From NCBI GenBank assembly GCA_003339415.1, contig PDHQ01000171.1:1-64000 (forward strand): 64,000 nt of DNA, read 5' to 3'. Position numbers and translations under genes: made by a program. Numbering within the stretch: the first letter of the stretch is position 1; every line of letters starts with the position of its first letter. The notes under the pieces were generated by a model, which was not told where the DNA came from, did not search any database, and was given only the letters and a program-made list of their open reading frames with translations. Positions 22,978 to 35,839 of the stretch are shown piece by piece. This DNA comes from Ophiocordyceps camponoti-saundersi (nom. inval.). Lineage: Eukaryota; Ascomycota; Sordariomycetes; Hypocreales; Ophiocordycipitaceae.

Positions 22978-23477
22978 TATAGATTCTTTTATAAGAAAAG
23001 AAATATAGAATTTTTTTCTGCCCTCGATTATAGCGTACTAGAAGGGCGTTATCGCCTCCTTAAGATTCTAACTATATACGCGCTAATATTAGCTATAATA
23101 AACGCTTTTAGTATTAATATAAGTATTCGCTTACGGATTTTATATATAACTTAAAATAATATATTTTTCTTTTTCTATAAATATTAGAATAATAAGCACT
23201 TACGCTACTTATAAGAAATATTATTCTTTTAGCTAAGACTACTATATTTACTTAGCTAATAGCTATTTAAATTATACGTAGCTATATATATTTTAGGGCC
23301 TTAGTTATATAGAGTTATAGTAATTAGAATATTACGCTTTACTAAAAATATAGCTATCCGAAAACTAAAATATATCTATTCTAATATTATATATCGCTTC
23401 CTAGCTTCTAATATAGCGCTTATATAAGCTAATTATAAGCTAGCTTCGGGCGATAATATTCTTTCTAGCGTCTAATA

Positions 23478-24420
23478 GAAGTAGCTAAAACGATAGTATA
23501 GCTCGCTAATATAATCGCCGATAACGATAATATTACGGAGGATAGAGAGATTATAGAACTTAAGTATTCCCCTAAGCCTCTAAATAAGTAAGTTAGTCTC
23601 CTCTCGCCGGAGTATTTTAAGTACTCTATATAGTAGCTAAGGGGTATACCGTACCTTTTTACTTTAACTATAGCTTAGTAAGCTTAAGTAAACGCGGAGA
23701 AAAGATATTAATTTAAAAGGTAACTTCTCCTTTATATAAAGAAAAAAAAGATAGTATATAATAAATATAAAAATAATACTTATATAAATAATAATATAAA
23801 ATATAAGTAAAAATAAAAAAAAAAATATAATAATAAAAGAGAAGTATATTAACGATTAGGAGTTAGATAATTTTACCTTTAAGTATAAGTTTAGTTTTAA
23901 ACTCCTTAGATAATTATCCTTAAAAAGGTTTTATAAAACTATTTCTAACTATATCGGAAATTTAGATCTAAGTAATCTTAATATTATTTTTCTTAAATCT
24001 CCCCTCTTAGTTAATATTAATAAACGTTAATATATCGTAGCTTAGGCGATAGCTTTAATATTTTTTTTTTAAGTAAGCGTATTATTAACGTATTATTATA
24101 TCCTTATTATCTCTAAGTTAACTATCGCTAAAGTTAAGCGTTTCTAAAGTAATTATTTATTTAAGCTTAGTAGTCTCTTATAAAGTAATAGTTAATAGTT
24201 ATTAGTTATAATAAGTTCGTATCGATTAGTAATACCTTAGTAAGCTTTAGTTATATACTAGTAATAGCTTATAAAGCTACGGTAGCTAGATATTATAGCC
24301 TCTTATTAATATATTCTTCCTCTATACCTAAGTTTAAAGTAAGCGTCTTACTAAGTTATTATAATATCTATTTAAACGTTAGTAGGTATATTTAAGTTAA
24401 GGAGTTTAATAGTTAAAAGC
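23478..24420 (+). pseudogene. Unidentified coding relic
   Basis: A plus-strand frame reads EVAKTIV, then LANIIADNDNITEDREIIEL, SLLSPEYFKYSI and GIPYLFTLTIA. After a K-rich low-complexity stretch it continues FTFKYKFSFKLLR, LSLKRFYKTISNYIGNLDLS and FLKSPLLVNINKR. Stops are TAA/TAG only and fit lost glutamines. The composition suggests a soluble helical protein. I recognise no domain and no start codon. A truncated R3 copy begins shortly downstream. Confidence 0.45.
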
Positions 24421-24779
24421 TATTACTTTATTTTAGTAAAAGATAGTTAGAAACTATTATCCTTTTAGTAGAAAGTATCTTATTAATTATATATATAATA
24501 TTTATAGGAACGTATTTCGTTAAATAGATAGAATCTAAGATAGGTATTAAGTAAAAGAAAAATATCCGGGCTAGATAACTAAGATATGCTCTTTAGTTAA
24601 CGGGATCTTATTAGTTACGAAGGACGTTTCTTATAATAGATATACTCGATAGCTAAAGGCACGAAGATATTATAAATCTAGAGTAAAAATCGAGATTAAA
24701 GAGAACTTTCTATTATATAATTATAGCTATTTTAAAAGGGAGCTTAAATAAGCTTCGCTATTTATAGTATATTAAAATA

Positions 24780-25401
24780 GTACGATTAAATAAGTAAATA
24801 GCTAGATACTTATATATAAAGAATTATAACTCCTAATCCTAAGTAACTATAGTCTTTAACTAATATAAAGGGGATCTCTAGCTATAAGGGGATAAGCTAG
24901 ATCGAAATTCTTTATCGGGAAAATAATAGGAAGGCGATTTTCTATATAAAAATAAAAGAAATAAGAAAAAAGAAAAGAGAACTATTTAATAAAGTATTTA
25001 AAACTTTAAGAATAAAGTTTTAATTAGCAATTTATCGTATAAAAGTATAATATTTAAAAAAAAAGCTATAATTCTATTTAGTAGAGTTTTATTATAACTC
25101 CTCTCTAAGATACGACTTACAATTAACGACTTTTTTAATAGCTATTAAGATAAGGTTAAGGGCTAATTCTTCGTTAATTCCTTCCTCTCTCTTAGCCCGA
25201 GGGAAACTAATCTGCGCTTTATACTTAGTTATAGTCCTTATCCTCTCTTAACCGCCCTTTATATCCTAATACTTAGATCTCTCGGAATAAAAAAAAAGGT
25301 TAAGAGACTATTTAATTAAATTTTATATAAGCCTCTAATAGCTCCCTACGTAAGGCTAACACGGTTTCCCCTTTAGGGATCTCTACTACCGTTACTATAA
25401 A
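24780..25401. mobile_element. Short TIR element R3, copy 2 (left end lost)
   Basis: It shares TCTTTAACTAATATAAAGGG, TCTCTAGCTATAAGGGGATA and GGTTAAGGGCTAATTCTTCG with the intact copies. It ends CTACCGTTACTATAAA, a damaged right terminus. The left terminal TTTAGCGG is not found. Confidence 0.7.
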
Positions 25402-26828
25402 ATACCTAATAACTCCTTAACTATAGTCTATTAGTTTGCTATTAATATAATCCTTAAAGGTATCCTTTATAATTTATACTTATATACTCTTATACTTATT
25501 ATTTCTTCTTAATATCGCTATCTCTCTTTCTTAGTATACCCTATATACGCTTACCTTACTACCTATCTCTCTTTTTATTCTATTATAAATTTATAAGTTA
25601 TATCTTAATCTTTCCTACTTATAGTATAACTTATAGTTTTCCTTAATTATAGTATAACTTATAATCTTCCCTACTTATAATATTACTAATTCTCTCTCTA
25701 ATTACTATATATATATATATAAGAGCTAGTTATAAACCCGTATTCTAACTAGATAAAACTTTATATAGTAATTTTAATACTTTATACTGCCCTTACCTTA
25801 TTACGTATTCCCTTTTACTTTCGTTTTCCTTCTAGTATATTCCTTTATTCTCCCTTCTATATTTCGCCTCTTTATTATTATCCTTATATTATAATTATAA
25901 TCTTAATAATAAATAATATTTATTTTTATTACCCTAATATAATTTTACGCGTAGACCTTAATATATTTTCTTATAAAATATCTTACTACGATAGATACTT
26001 ATATATATATATAATATTACCCCGTAACTTATATATACTCGCTACCCGATATATCCTCTATTCTTATACCTCCCCTTATTATAAAAATACTAAAAGACTA
26101 ACGCTAATTTATCCTTCTTTCGCCTAAATAACGCTTTATATTAAGTAAGCTATTATACCTACTTATAATATTACGAAAAGCCCGCCAGGTTTATAAAGTA
26201 AAGAATATAATACCGAGAAATTTCTATGCTAAAAGGGCAAAGTAACGGCAGATAGATCGAGAAGAATTAAAAGATTCCTAGAAAGAGAAGACGAAAGCCC
26301 GTGCTTAGATTACCTATATAAAGAAGCTTACTATTAAAGCCGTAGAAATCGATAAGAGGAAGAAAACTAGCTTACCCCCTAAGGATTGAGGTCCTAACTA
26401 AGATTTAATTATTACGGCGTTTGCGCGACGTTTTATAACTTTAGTCGCTTATAATAAGTAACTAGATATTAATAAAATATCTACTAATAAACTATAAAAA
26501 GAATATATTAATAATAAAAATATTAACGATAAAAGTATTAATAGTTAATATATTAATAATTAATATAATATTTTTATATAAATAGTAATAATTATTACTT
26601 CTAAGTAATAGTATAAAATTCTTTTATTACTAGCTTAAAGGCTATATATTTTAATAATAGTTATAAATATACTTTAGCTATAGAATAAGAACTATATAGT
26701 TAAGTTTACTTTATAGTAAATACTTACGATATCTATATACTCCTTTACGTAACTATTATTTTTAACTTATATATATTAGGATATATAGCTATACTATATA
26801 CGGTAATAAGCTCTATCGGCATCCTCTA
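25402..26828. other. Decayed DNA with a short tandem repeat and a possible coding scrap
   Basis: Near 25,600-25,685 a unit of about 40 bp (CTTATAGTATAACTTATA plus YTTTCC) repeats two to three times. At about 26,215-26,400 a plus-strand stretch (AAAGGGCAAAGTAACGGCAG onward) is less damaged and reads as a basic, helix-forming fragment. No family is recognised. The rest is AT-rich without a coherent frame. Confidence 0.4.
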
Positions 26829-27305
26829 TTATAAAAGCGATAATATATTTATTTTCTATATAAAAATAAGAAGGGGAGAGATAAAGGTATAGGAACTATC
26901 TAACCGAACTTTTAAAACTTTATAATAACGGTTAACTTACTTACTTACTATATAAAAGTCTAAAGTTCGAAGTAAATCTCTAATTCTATTTAGTAAAGTT
27001 TTACTTATAAGCCCTCTCTAATACTTAACTTATAATATATAACTTTTAGGAATACTATAAAGATAAGCTTTAGGGCTAATAATTAGCTTAATTCTTCCTT
27101 TCTCGAGGGAAACTAAATAGCACTATATACTTTATAATAACTGCTATCCTATTTTAGGCGTCTTTTATTACCCTTATCTATATAGGGTATTAGGAGATAA
27201 AAAAGTACCGACGATTATTTAATCTATCTTAGCGTAAGCTTCTATTAGCATTTTATATTCGTATAGCGCCTGCTTTCCTTAGGTATTACTATTACTACCG
27301 TTAAA
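26829..27305. mobile_element. Short TIR element R3, copy 3 (left-truncated)
   Basis: It matches the right three quarters of R3, from TTTTCTATATAAAAATAAGA to a shortened terminus ACTACCGTTAAA. The left part of the element is missing. Confidence 0.65.
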
Positions 27306-27485
27306 CTGCCCTCTACTAGATAACTTCTGCCTCGTAAAATCGACTATAGCTAGAGCCTTACTCTTATCTCTAAAAATTACCGTTATCTAAGAACTCCCCC
27401 CCCTTATATAACTCTACGCTTGCTCCCTATATATTCTTCCTTTACTAACGCGCTTGCTCCTTTTCTCCTTTATAATAAACTAAAC

Positions 27486-27520
<35 letters not shown>

Positions 27521-27576
27521 CTTATAATAACTAACTTAAGATAATATTATAGTAATCCCGGAATCTAATATTATAG

Positions 27577-28196
27577 TTTAGCGCGGGAAGAAAGATACCC
27601 TTAGCGAGTATAGTAGATACCTTAGGGGCGTAACTTCTTATTTAACTATAGCTTTTAGATAATATAAGGGGTAATCTTTAGCTTTTTAGGGATAAGTTAG
27701 ATAGTAATTCTCTATAGAGAAAGCGATAAGAAGTCGGATTTCTATATAAAGATAAGAGGAATAAGGGAAAAGAAGGAGGGAACTATTTTACCGAAAATAG
27801 AAAATTATAAAAAAAGTGCATAAATTAGTAATTTATAGTATTAAATTCTAGTATTTAAAATAAGGTTATAATTCCGTTTAGTAAAGTTTTGCTATAAGTT
27901 CTTTTTAAGACTCGACTTATAATTTATAACTTTTAGGATAGCTATAAAGATAAGGTTAAGGACTAATTATTAGTTAATTCCTTCCTCCCTTAACGGAAAC
28001 TAATCTATGCTATATATCTAGTATTATAATAATTCCTATCTTATCTTAACCGCCTTTCTTATTCCCGTTATTATAAACTCTAAAGAGAAAAAAAGGGTTC
28101 CGGAACTATTTAATTTAACCGTTTCTATGCCCTTCGTTCTACCCTAAGTAAGGCTAATATATATCTTTCTTTATCGTCTCTGCCACCGCCGCTAAA
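27577..28196. mobile_element. Short TIR element R3, copy 4 (620 bp)
   Basis: It begins TTTAGCGCGGGAAG and ends CCACCGCCGCTAAA. The termini are inverted repeats over TTTAGCG(G). With ends taken as TTAGC/GCTAA, both flanks read AGT. The interior is collinear with copies 1 and 5. No coding frame is present. Confidence 0.75.
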
Positions 28197-28199
28197 GTA

Positions 28200-29900
28200 T
28201 CTATCTATAATATATATATATATTTCCGTATTTATACTTATAAAAAAAAGTATTAAAGAAATTATATAGGGTTTTATAATATATATTTCGGTATTCTTAA
28301 CGCCCTGCTATTAAAGATATAACTAGTATAGCTACTAGCACTATTTAGCACTACCCCCCCCTTATTTTATATAGATTATTATTTTAGGTTAAAATAAGCA
28401 TAACCGCCCTCCTCCTTTAACGTAGTTATTATTTCTTTTTTAATCCGTTAGTTCCCTTACTATACTAAAGTTATCTCTTTATAGCCTTTTATATTTTTTT
28501 TCCCTACGTATATATATAATAAAAAAAAGAAAAGTTAGATAATTTAGTAGAAGAATTAAATTATAGCTTTTAGGAAATAAGAGTATATAAGGATAACGTT
28601 AATAATAGGTCTAACCTGCCCTATGCGTGCTAAATTAAACTCTAACTAAGCTTACCGGCGCTCGCCTTTATAAGCTATTATAAATAAATAATACTTATCT
28701 CTACTTACTTCTCCTACCCTATACTCGCTAAACGCGTAATATATCCTTACTTTCTTTTTTTTAATATATATATTTAAATATACTTTTAATTCGTTATTCT
28801 TTCCTATATAGACTTTAGTTATACTCCCGCCTAAGTATATAATCGTATTTTTTAATAAATATTTCTAAAAATAAACCCTTTAAACTTTCTTACTCGCGGT
28901 CTTACGTACTTTACTAACGTTAGCTATATGCTATTATCGGGCCTATACTCCCTATAATATCTAGTATAAGCCGCTTACTCGGCTATATACGGTTACTTCC
29001 CGTAAAACTCGATATACTTTCTTATAAAGTAAAATTAAATATAAATAATACTTAGCGAAATAACTAAGAATTACGATTTATCTTTACTACGATTTTATAA
29101 TCCCCTCGTATCTCTACTAGTATATCCCCTTATATATATATTTTACTATAATTTTACTTACGAGTTTTTTTTTTTCTTTATCCTTTCTCTTTATATACGT
29201 ATATACTCTTATATGCTTATATATAACGTAAAAGATTTTATTCTATAATACGATCCTCCCCTACTACGTATATTTAGAGCTTATAGCTAAACTCTTTAGC
29301 GATTAATAAGACCTATACTAGAGATATATTATTACTAATTAGACCCGGATCCCGGTATAAACTAGATTATAACTATAGCCTCTTTTTTAGCAACTTTAAC
29401 TATTACGAATATACTATAGGAATTACGTGCTATAATAATCTAACTATATTCGCAAATCTTTTATCTCTAAAACTAATTAAACCCTTCCCCTTACTTAGAG
29501 GCTAATAAGACTCGTTATAAAGGATCGACTATTTTACGGAATACCGCTTAAACTTTTTAACTTAGTAATAAGGCCTCTTATAAACCTTTCTAGCTATTTA
29601 CCTTAGTAAGATAGCCGAATACCGAAACTCGGGGGCGTTTAACGATTTTAGATATATACTCCCTCCTAATTATATTACTCGGTTTTAAGAAAAGCCTAGG
29701 ACTATTATAATTTCCCTTAATAGTCCCGAAAGCTTTATAAGTAAAACGGAACGTAGGAGTATTTTTTACTATTAGTAGTTAGGTTTAGGTTAATTATACT
29801 ACTCCCTATACTTATACCCGTTATAATATAGGAGCAGATACCCGTTTCCCTTATAGTTTTCGTTTCGCTAGAATATATAGCGAAGCGCCTCGCTCCTATA
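28200..29900. other. Decayed DNA, no clear gene
   Basis: AT-rich, RIP-like sequence. Plus-strand frames become coherent toward 29,600 and may belong to the relic that follows, but frame changes prevent a firm call. Confidence 0.4.
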
Positions 29901-30960
29901 CCTATTCCCGTTTCCCCCGTCCCTCTTATTAATATCTAAGTTCGTAAGGCGGGTTTAGTATATAAATACTTAAATATTACGTTAGTTATTTACCTTATTA
30001 TAAAATTACTTAGAATAATATTAATAGAAACTAAGAATTACTATCCTATCCCTACTAAGATTTCTACCTGCCCCCTAGCTTTTACTAGCACGTGCCCCTA
30101 ATTATTTTACTAGGATTTCGCCTACTATAGTTTTTCTCTTTTCCCTCCTTCTCCGTAGCCTAAAATCTTTATTTATAATACTAATACTATTATTTACTTA
30201 ATATCTCCCTTCTATAATAACGTTTAGTAAACGTAGCTATTATAATATTTATATTATATTAACTAACTAAGTATTCCTATACCCCCTAAAAAATTCTTTA
30301 CTAAATTTTCCGACTTTCTTTTTATAGCGCCTTCTTATCCCCGTCGCCGTTCTCTAAAGACGTATAACCGCGATAATAGTATAGTCTTATAAAACCTAAC
30401 TATATCTAATAAGTCGTTACTCTATTAACCTTTCTATTCCGTATATCTAAATATTAAAATAAAAGCTAAATATTATAAAAGAAACTCTAAAACCGATATT
30501 AAGCTTAAAAAGAATAATACTAAACCTAATATAAAGACGATAAATACTAAAGTTAAAAAATAATCTAAACTTATATTTATAAGCTATATTTCTTATTCTC
30601 CTTATCTCCTTTCCTTTTTATATTATATACTTACTAACTATAAGCTTTATTTAAAAACTAGCCCCTTCCGCCTTTTAAAATAATTAATAATTAGTTAGGT
30701 CGCCTCCGTAATATTACGCTCTTAAGTATTAAGGTTAAAGATATTCCGACTATCTATATTAAAAAATCGTTAAAAAATAAATTATCTTTTTCTTCTAATA
30801 AAAAGCCGGTATCTAAAAAAGCTAAGTAAAATAGTTTACTTAAAGAAATAGTTTAGGTACTATTATTATAAAACTCTAAAGCTAGCCTTCCCTTTATTAT
30901 ACTATATTCTATAATTATATGCTAATATATATCTTATAAGTAATAGTAGCGGATACTTAT
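29900..30960 (+). pseudogene. Unidentified coding relic
   Basis: A plus-strand frame with only TAA/TAG interruptions reads PKIFIYNTNTIIYLISPFYN, later PPKKFFTKFSDFLFIAPSYP, RRRSLKTYNRDNSIVL and PFYSVYLNIKIKAKYYKRNS. It is followed by a Lys/Asn-rich part and LRSQVLRLKIFRLSILKNRQ-like text with stops at glutamine sites. About 350 codons are covered. The basic middle segment could be a nucleic-acid-binding or linker region, but this is inference. No domain is recognised and neither terminus is clear. Confidence 0.45.
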
Positions 30961-31880
30961 AGCGCGTAACTATTAAGTTTAGTAACGGTTACCTTATAGC
31001 TAGTAATATCCGTAAGGTTAAAGAGTATAGCGTATTTATCGTTATTAATAACTTAGCTAATATTAGCGGCCTATATCGTAGTAGTTAGACGGCCGATAAT
31101 CCGGTTAAAGACGCGACTAAATTATATAAAGCGCGGGATATCGTTAAATATAAAATACTTAACATTAACGCGTAGAAGCGGAAGTTTAGCCTTAGCCTTA
31201 ACTAGTTACTTTTTAAGATAAAGATAGCGATATAGCTTATCCGTACTTAGATAAGGATAACGGAGGTGCTGCTCTTATTAATAGCGATACGGATATAGAT
31301 AATATTATCTTAAAGTTATAAAAAAGCGACGATTAAGTAACGGAGAATATAAGCGATATAGAAAGAAAGTAAAATAACGCCGAACTTTAAATTAGCGGCG
31401 GCGGTCTCGGGGCGCCTAAGAAAATCTTATAAGCTACTTACCCGCTTTACTTATCCTACTCTAAACTTAGCTCCGACGAGGAGCCTAGCTCTAGCGGTAA
31501 ACGGCTAGCGTAACGAAAAAGAAGAAGAAGGCTTCGGTTAAGGTTTATAGGATAATTACGCTTAACGCGCACGCCCCGTAAACGGCGAGTAACTACGAGC
31601 GGCTACTCCTCGGCTAGGCTTAGTTATTAGCGCTATTTATTGCGTATATATCTTTCCGGATATATATAAGCGAGCTGCTTAAGGCGCGCGAGGTAGCGGG
31701 GCGTGCGATTAAGACTATTAGCGTATAAGAAGAGAGCGAGAAGCTAAATATTTAGGTTACCTATCTTAACCTTATAGTTATATTTCCGGAGGCGGGCGTG
31801 ATTAATAAGTAGGGTATTTTAGGCGCTTAATATATAAAGGTATCTTTATCTTAAGACGCTTAAATAATACGCCCCTGCGA
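30960..31880. other. GC-richer decayed DNA
   Basis: Many CG steps, few CA/TG. Short open stretches occur on the plus strand, for example around 31,500 with an acidic and then basic bias, but they could not be joined or recognised. Confidence 0.35.
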
Positions 31881-32950
31881 CTTTTAGATAATTCCCCTTT
31901 AGCGATTTTCTATACTGCCGTTTACTATTTATATTTCCTTTCTATACTCTCGCTTACGTTACCTTATAACCTTAGCGACGTATTATACTCTATCCTAAGA
32001 TATGCTTATTAGCTCTAGCTGTTTTAATAAAGTTCGCCACGCTTCCGTCTAATAATTCGGAAAACCCGCTCTTATTATAGGAATTCCCTATAATAATATA
32101 ATTAGCATATTAGTTCCTAAACGCCCCGTATATAATAATATAGTCGTAAAACGCCCGGGGCACCTTATTATTACGATAATAGCGGTATTAATTAACTACC
32201 TCCTTATAACTAGCTACTATAATACCTTATATCTAATCGCACTACCTAAAGAGGCGAGTAATATATATCTAATCCGTATTATTTAGGTTATTAATAACTA
32301 CTATAAGAGTTATATTTCTTTTCGGCGGCATAGCTATTACTTAGCTCTCCTAGTCCTATTTTACCTTATTATTTCCCGCTTTTCTAAAACGAATTTCTCC
32401 TAAACTTACGTTTATCGTATAGTACTTAAGTTTCTCGGCGGAATCTGCCGATATCGTTCCTAGCGTATAGTAAAGCTTCCCGTTATATACGCTCTTTATA
32501 ATTTACCCGAACGGGGATCTTAGGAAATTTACCGCTATATAAGTCTCGGATAACGATATTTCGTAATCTTAATATAATAATAACCTTCGAGAAATCGTAA
32601 AATACTTAAAAAGCGTGCGCAAGGGAAAAAATACTAAATGCTACCCGTTTCTAATAATAAATAGAGTAAACTTAACGGAGAGAGGATTTTTTTCCACGCT
32701 ATATAACTAATTTCTATATTTTATATATATACGGCTTCGATTACTAAGTCGTTACGTGTTTATTCCCCTACTATATCTATAAGTTACGATCTCTTCCCTC
32801 TAAATACCTCCTTTACTATTTTACGAGTATTCTTATTTTTCACGCCCGATTTTATATACCGTTTTTATAGCTATATTACTTTAGATAGACTTCGCTACTT
32901 ACCTACGTGCTTTTCTCTACTAACTAATTAAAACCTAAGATTATAATACT
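31880..32950 (-). pseudogene. Relic X, copy a
   Basis: First of three direct copies of an unknown minus-strand gene relic, spaced about 2.0 kb apart. The landmark block TATAACTAGCTACTATAAT lies at about 32,206 here, 34,231 in copy b and 36,190 in copy c. Homology also covers the stretch around TACCTTATAACCTTAGCGAC on the left and AAACCTAAGATTATAA on the right. It carries one copy of the internal element that is duplicated in copies b and c (near 32,640). It has many stops and is clearly non-functional. Confidence 0.6.
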
Positions 32951-33269
32951 CGCGCGTTACGAGAATACTATAAGTAGAAGTATATAGAAATAATATAGTA
33001 TCTTAAGTTTTATCTAAAAATATAGTAGAGAACGGTGTGGTCTTTGCAAGTAGCGAGTATAAATAATAACGCTATAATCTCACCGCTTAGCTATATACCC
33101 TAAACTACTTTATAGCGATTATTTCCTTTTTAGGATTTTTAATTATTACTTATAAGACTAATACTTACTTTTAAGCTATAAAGGAAGCACCTTCTAATTT
33201 ACGTATACGTGATACTTTCTAAGTACGTTATACTTATACGATAACGACGATTAAGGTACGTACTATCGC

Positions 33270-33480
33270 TACGATTTTATTATAAGGTGACGGCAGTATT
33301 AATAAAGGTGTTAATATTCCTAATACTATAACTAGGATAATAACTCTGCTAGGTTTATATTACTAAACTAGGCCCTTAAAGAGGGCCGGCAGCGCTAACT
33401 AAATAAGAGGGATACTTATAAAATAGGTCGTATAATAGATTCCCCTCTAAACCGCTATATAATAAGTAATAAAGAACTTA
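33270..33480. repeat. Dispersed repeat R1, copy 3
   Basis: It shares ATTAATAAAGGTGTTAATAT, CTGCTAGGTTTATATTA and CAGCGCTAACTAAATAAGAG with the copies at 7.0 and 7.8 kb. It keeps GGTGACGGCAG and is thus somewhat less RIP-mutated. It lies in the spacer between X copies a and b. Confidence 0.7.
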
Positions 33481-33879
33481 TAATAATCGCCGTTAATAGA
33501 TAGGTTTATAACGCCTTATCTTCTAATACCGAATATAACTTCTTATAAAAGTAGAGATATAGCGCGCCCGTAATTAAAAGGAAACGCGCTTTACTAAATA
33601 GTTAGATAGGCTAATAAATATAACCGAGTCCTGCTAACCGTATAATAAGCCTCCTCGCTAGTCGAATATATAGCTTCTATATACTAATCGAAACGCTAAA
33701 TAATAATACTTAAAATATTATCTTAATACCCTAACTATCTCTTCTACTTACCTAGAAACCTAGCGTATAAAGAGCCGAACTCTTAGAGAGATTTTTAGCA
33801 CGTACCTTACGATACGATTTAAAAGTATTATACGCGGTAATTTAGTAATAAAACGCGTCCTTACCCGGCTTATTTAATA

Positions 33880-35300
33880 CCTATAAATAGTATACCTTTA
33901 AGATTCTTAGAAGATTCCCTTTTAGGCACTTTTCTTATTATAACTTACTATTTATATTCTTTTAATATACTCCCCCTTTCGCTACCTTATAACCTTAGGC
34001 ATTTATAATATATCCCGCTAGGACGCGGCTAGCTACTCTAAGCCCCTATTTAATATCTAAATAGTTCTTTCTAGGTAATCCGGCGATTTACCCTCGTTCC
34101 TAATATATAGAGTTCCTATAATAATATAATTAGTATATTAATCCCTAAACTCCCCCGTAACCTTAATATAGTTTACGAACGCTTAATATACGCTTTTATT
34201 ACTATATCCGCGGCATCGTCTAACTACCTTTTTATAACTAGCTACTATAATCCCCTATATCTAGTTAGGTATCCTAAGAATGCTAGCGATACGTCTCTTA
34301 TCTATATTATTCCGGTTATTAAAAGGTATAGTAATACTTAAGTTCCTTTTCGTAGGTAAGGCTATTACCCTCTCCTCGCTATCTTATTTTTTCTTAGTAT
34401 CTCTCGCTTTCCTTAAATAACTATTTAATAGACTTATATTCGTCGCATGATACTTAAGCCTTATAGCAGAGTCTGCTAATATTATTTCTAAGCTATAGAA
34501 AATCTCCTTCTCCCTAACGGTCTTCTTAATCCTCCTAAACGGCGATCCCGGGAAATCTATATCTACGGGAGTCTGCTACGCGGATATCTTACGATCTTAA
34601 GGAAAGGATAACCCTTAGGATATAGAAGAATACCTAAAGGGTAGCTATAAGAACGGAAAACCGAAGATTTTACCCTCTCCTTACGATAAATAAAGTAAAG
34701 TTAACGATAGGAGTGTTTTTTAAGCTATACGACGAATCTCGATACCTCGCGGGATTTAGAAGAAAACGTAAATTACTACTATAAGAAAAGAAACGAAGAT
34801 TTTAATATCTCTATAACGGTAAATAAAGTAAACTTAATAAGAGAGGATTCCCTACGCGGTATAACGAATATCCTAATTTTTATATATTTATACCTTAAAT
34901 TACTAATTTCTTACGCTTTTATTCCTTTTCTAACTTTTAAAGTTACGATTTTTTCCTTCTAAACGCTTTTCCTATATTTTTCTATTATTCTCTATCTACG
35001 CTAAAAGAATTTATATAATAACTCTCTAAACTACCTACTTAGAATATACTTCGGTACCTTCTTATATTTAACCTAGACCGACTAATTAGCTTTCGAGATT
35101 AGCGGACCTATTACCGATAATCTAACTAATAAGCTTACTAGATTACTATATTAGTAGTACGTACTGCTAGTATATACCTGCTATTTGATTTTTCGAGTTT
35201 TTTTTTTAGTATTATATTATTTTTCTTCCCTCTCTCTTATAGCTTTAGTATTTTTTCCTTAGCTTTCTGCCTCTTTTTTAGCACTAATAGTTTCTCCTTT
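33880..35300 (-). pseudogene. Relic X, copy b (best preserved)
   Basis: The minus strand reads a lysine-rich N-terminal part (about 35,000-35,300; its copy at 39.3 kb is clearer). The core near 34,370-34,570 is open for about 60 codons: DFPGSPFRRIKKTVREKEIF, then LADSAIRLKYHATN and LRKARDTKKK. Next come IRKRRIA-type helix text (DKRRIASILRIPN) near 34,290, VASYKKVVRRCRGYSNKSVY near 34,220, and FVNYIKVTGEFRD near 34,150. A helix-turn-helix is possible around RRIASILRIP, but this is inference. I do not recognise the family. Stops sit at glutamine-like sites. Confidence 0.55.
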
Positions 35301-35680
35301 TCCAGGTCTAGTTTTCCCTATCCCTAGAGGGTATATATTAGGGGTAGTAGAGAGGGTACTAAGGGCGTATATACGATATATAAAAGTATAGTTTACTATA
35401 AGGGTTAAACTATATGCCTCCGGAGGGTTAGATAATTCTCCTTTATATATTAACCCCTATTCTTAGTACCTCTATTCTTATATTTCCCCTCTTATTTTAG
35501 GTGCGCCGGCCTTATACTAAGATACCTATACCTAGAAGGTATATATACTAGGGATTAGCCTAACCTAGGTAGGTAAACGGAATATAGTTCTATTTATCTA
35601 TTAAGTTTATATCTTAGTATTCCTTTTATTTACGCTATTTAGCATACCTAATAAATACTTATAAATAGTATATATATAGG
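34900..35680 (-). repeat. Inverted repeat R4, left arm
   Basis: It is the reverse complement of about 38,920-39,670. Matching landmarks are TAGCACTAATAGTTTCTCCT against GGAAGAAACTATTAGTGCTA, and GATACCTATACCTAGAAGGT against ACCTTCTAAGTATAGGTACC. It overlaps the N-terminal part of X copy b. The arms are about 3.2 kb apart. Confidence 0.75.
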
Positions 35681-35839
35681 CAGCTACCTAGCAGGCACTT
35701 ATATAACCTAGCTAGCGGGCCCTTTCTTCTTCCCTTATAGCTACGTAGCCTAAGCTTAGCCTCCTTATTATTATACTTATATATATATATTTTACTTCTT
35801 CGTTACCTTATTATAGTAATAGTCTCCTTATAAAAGCTA

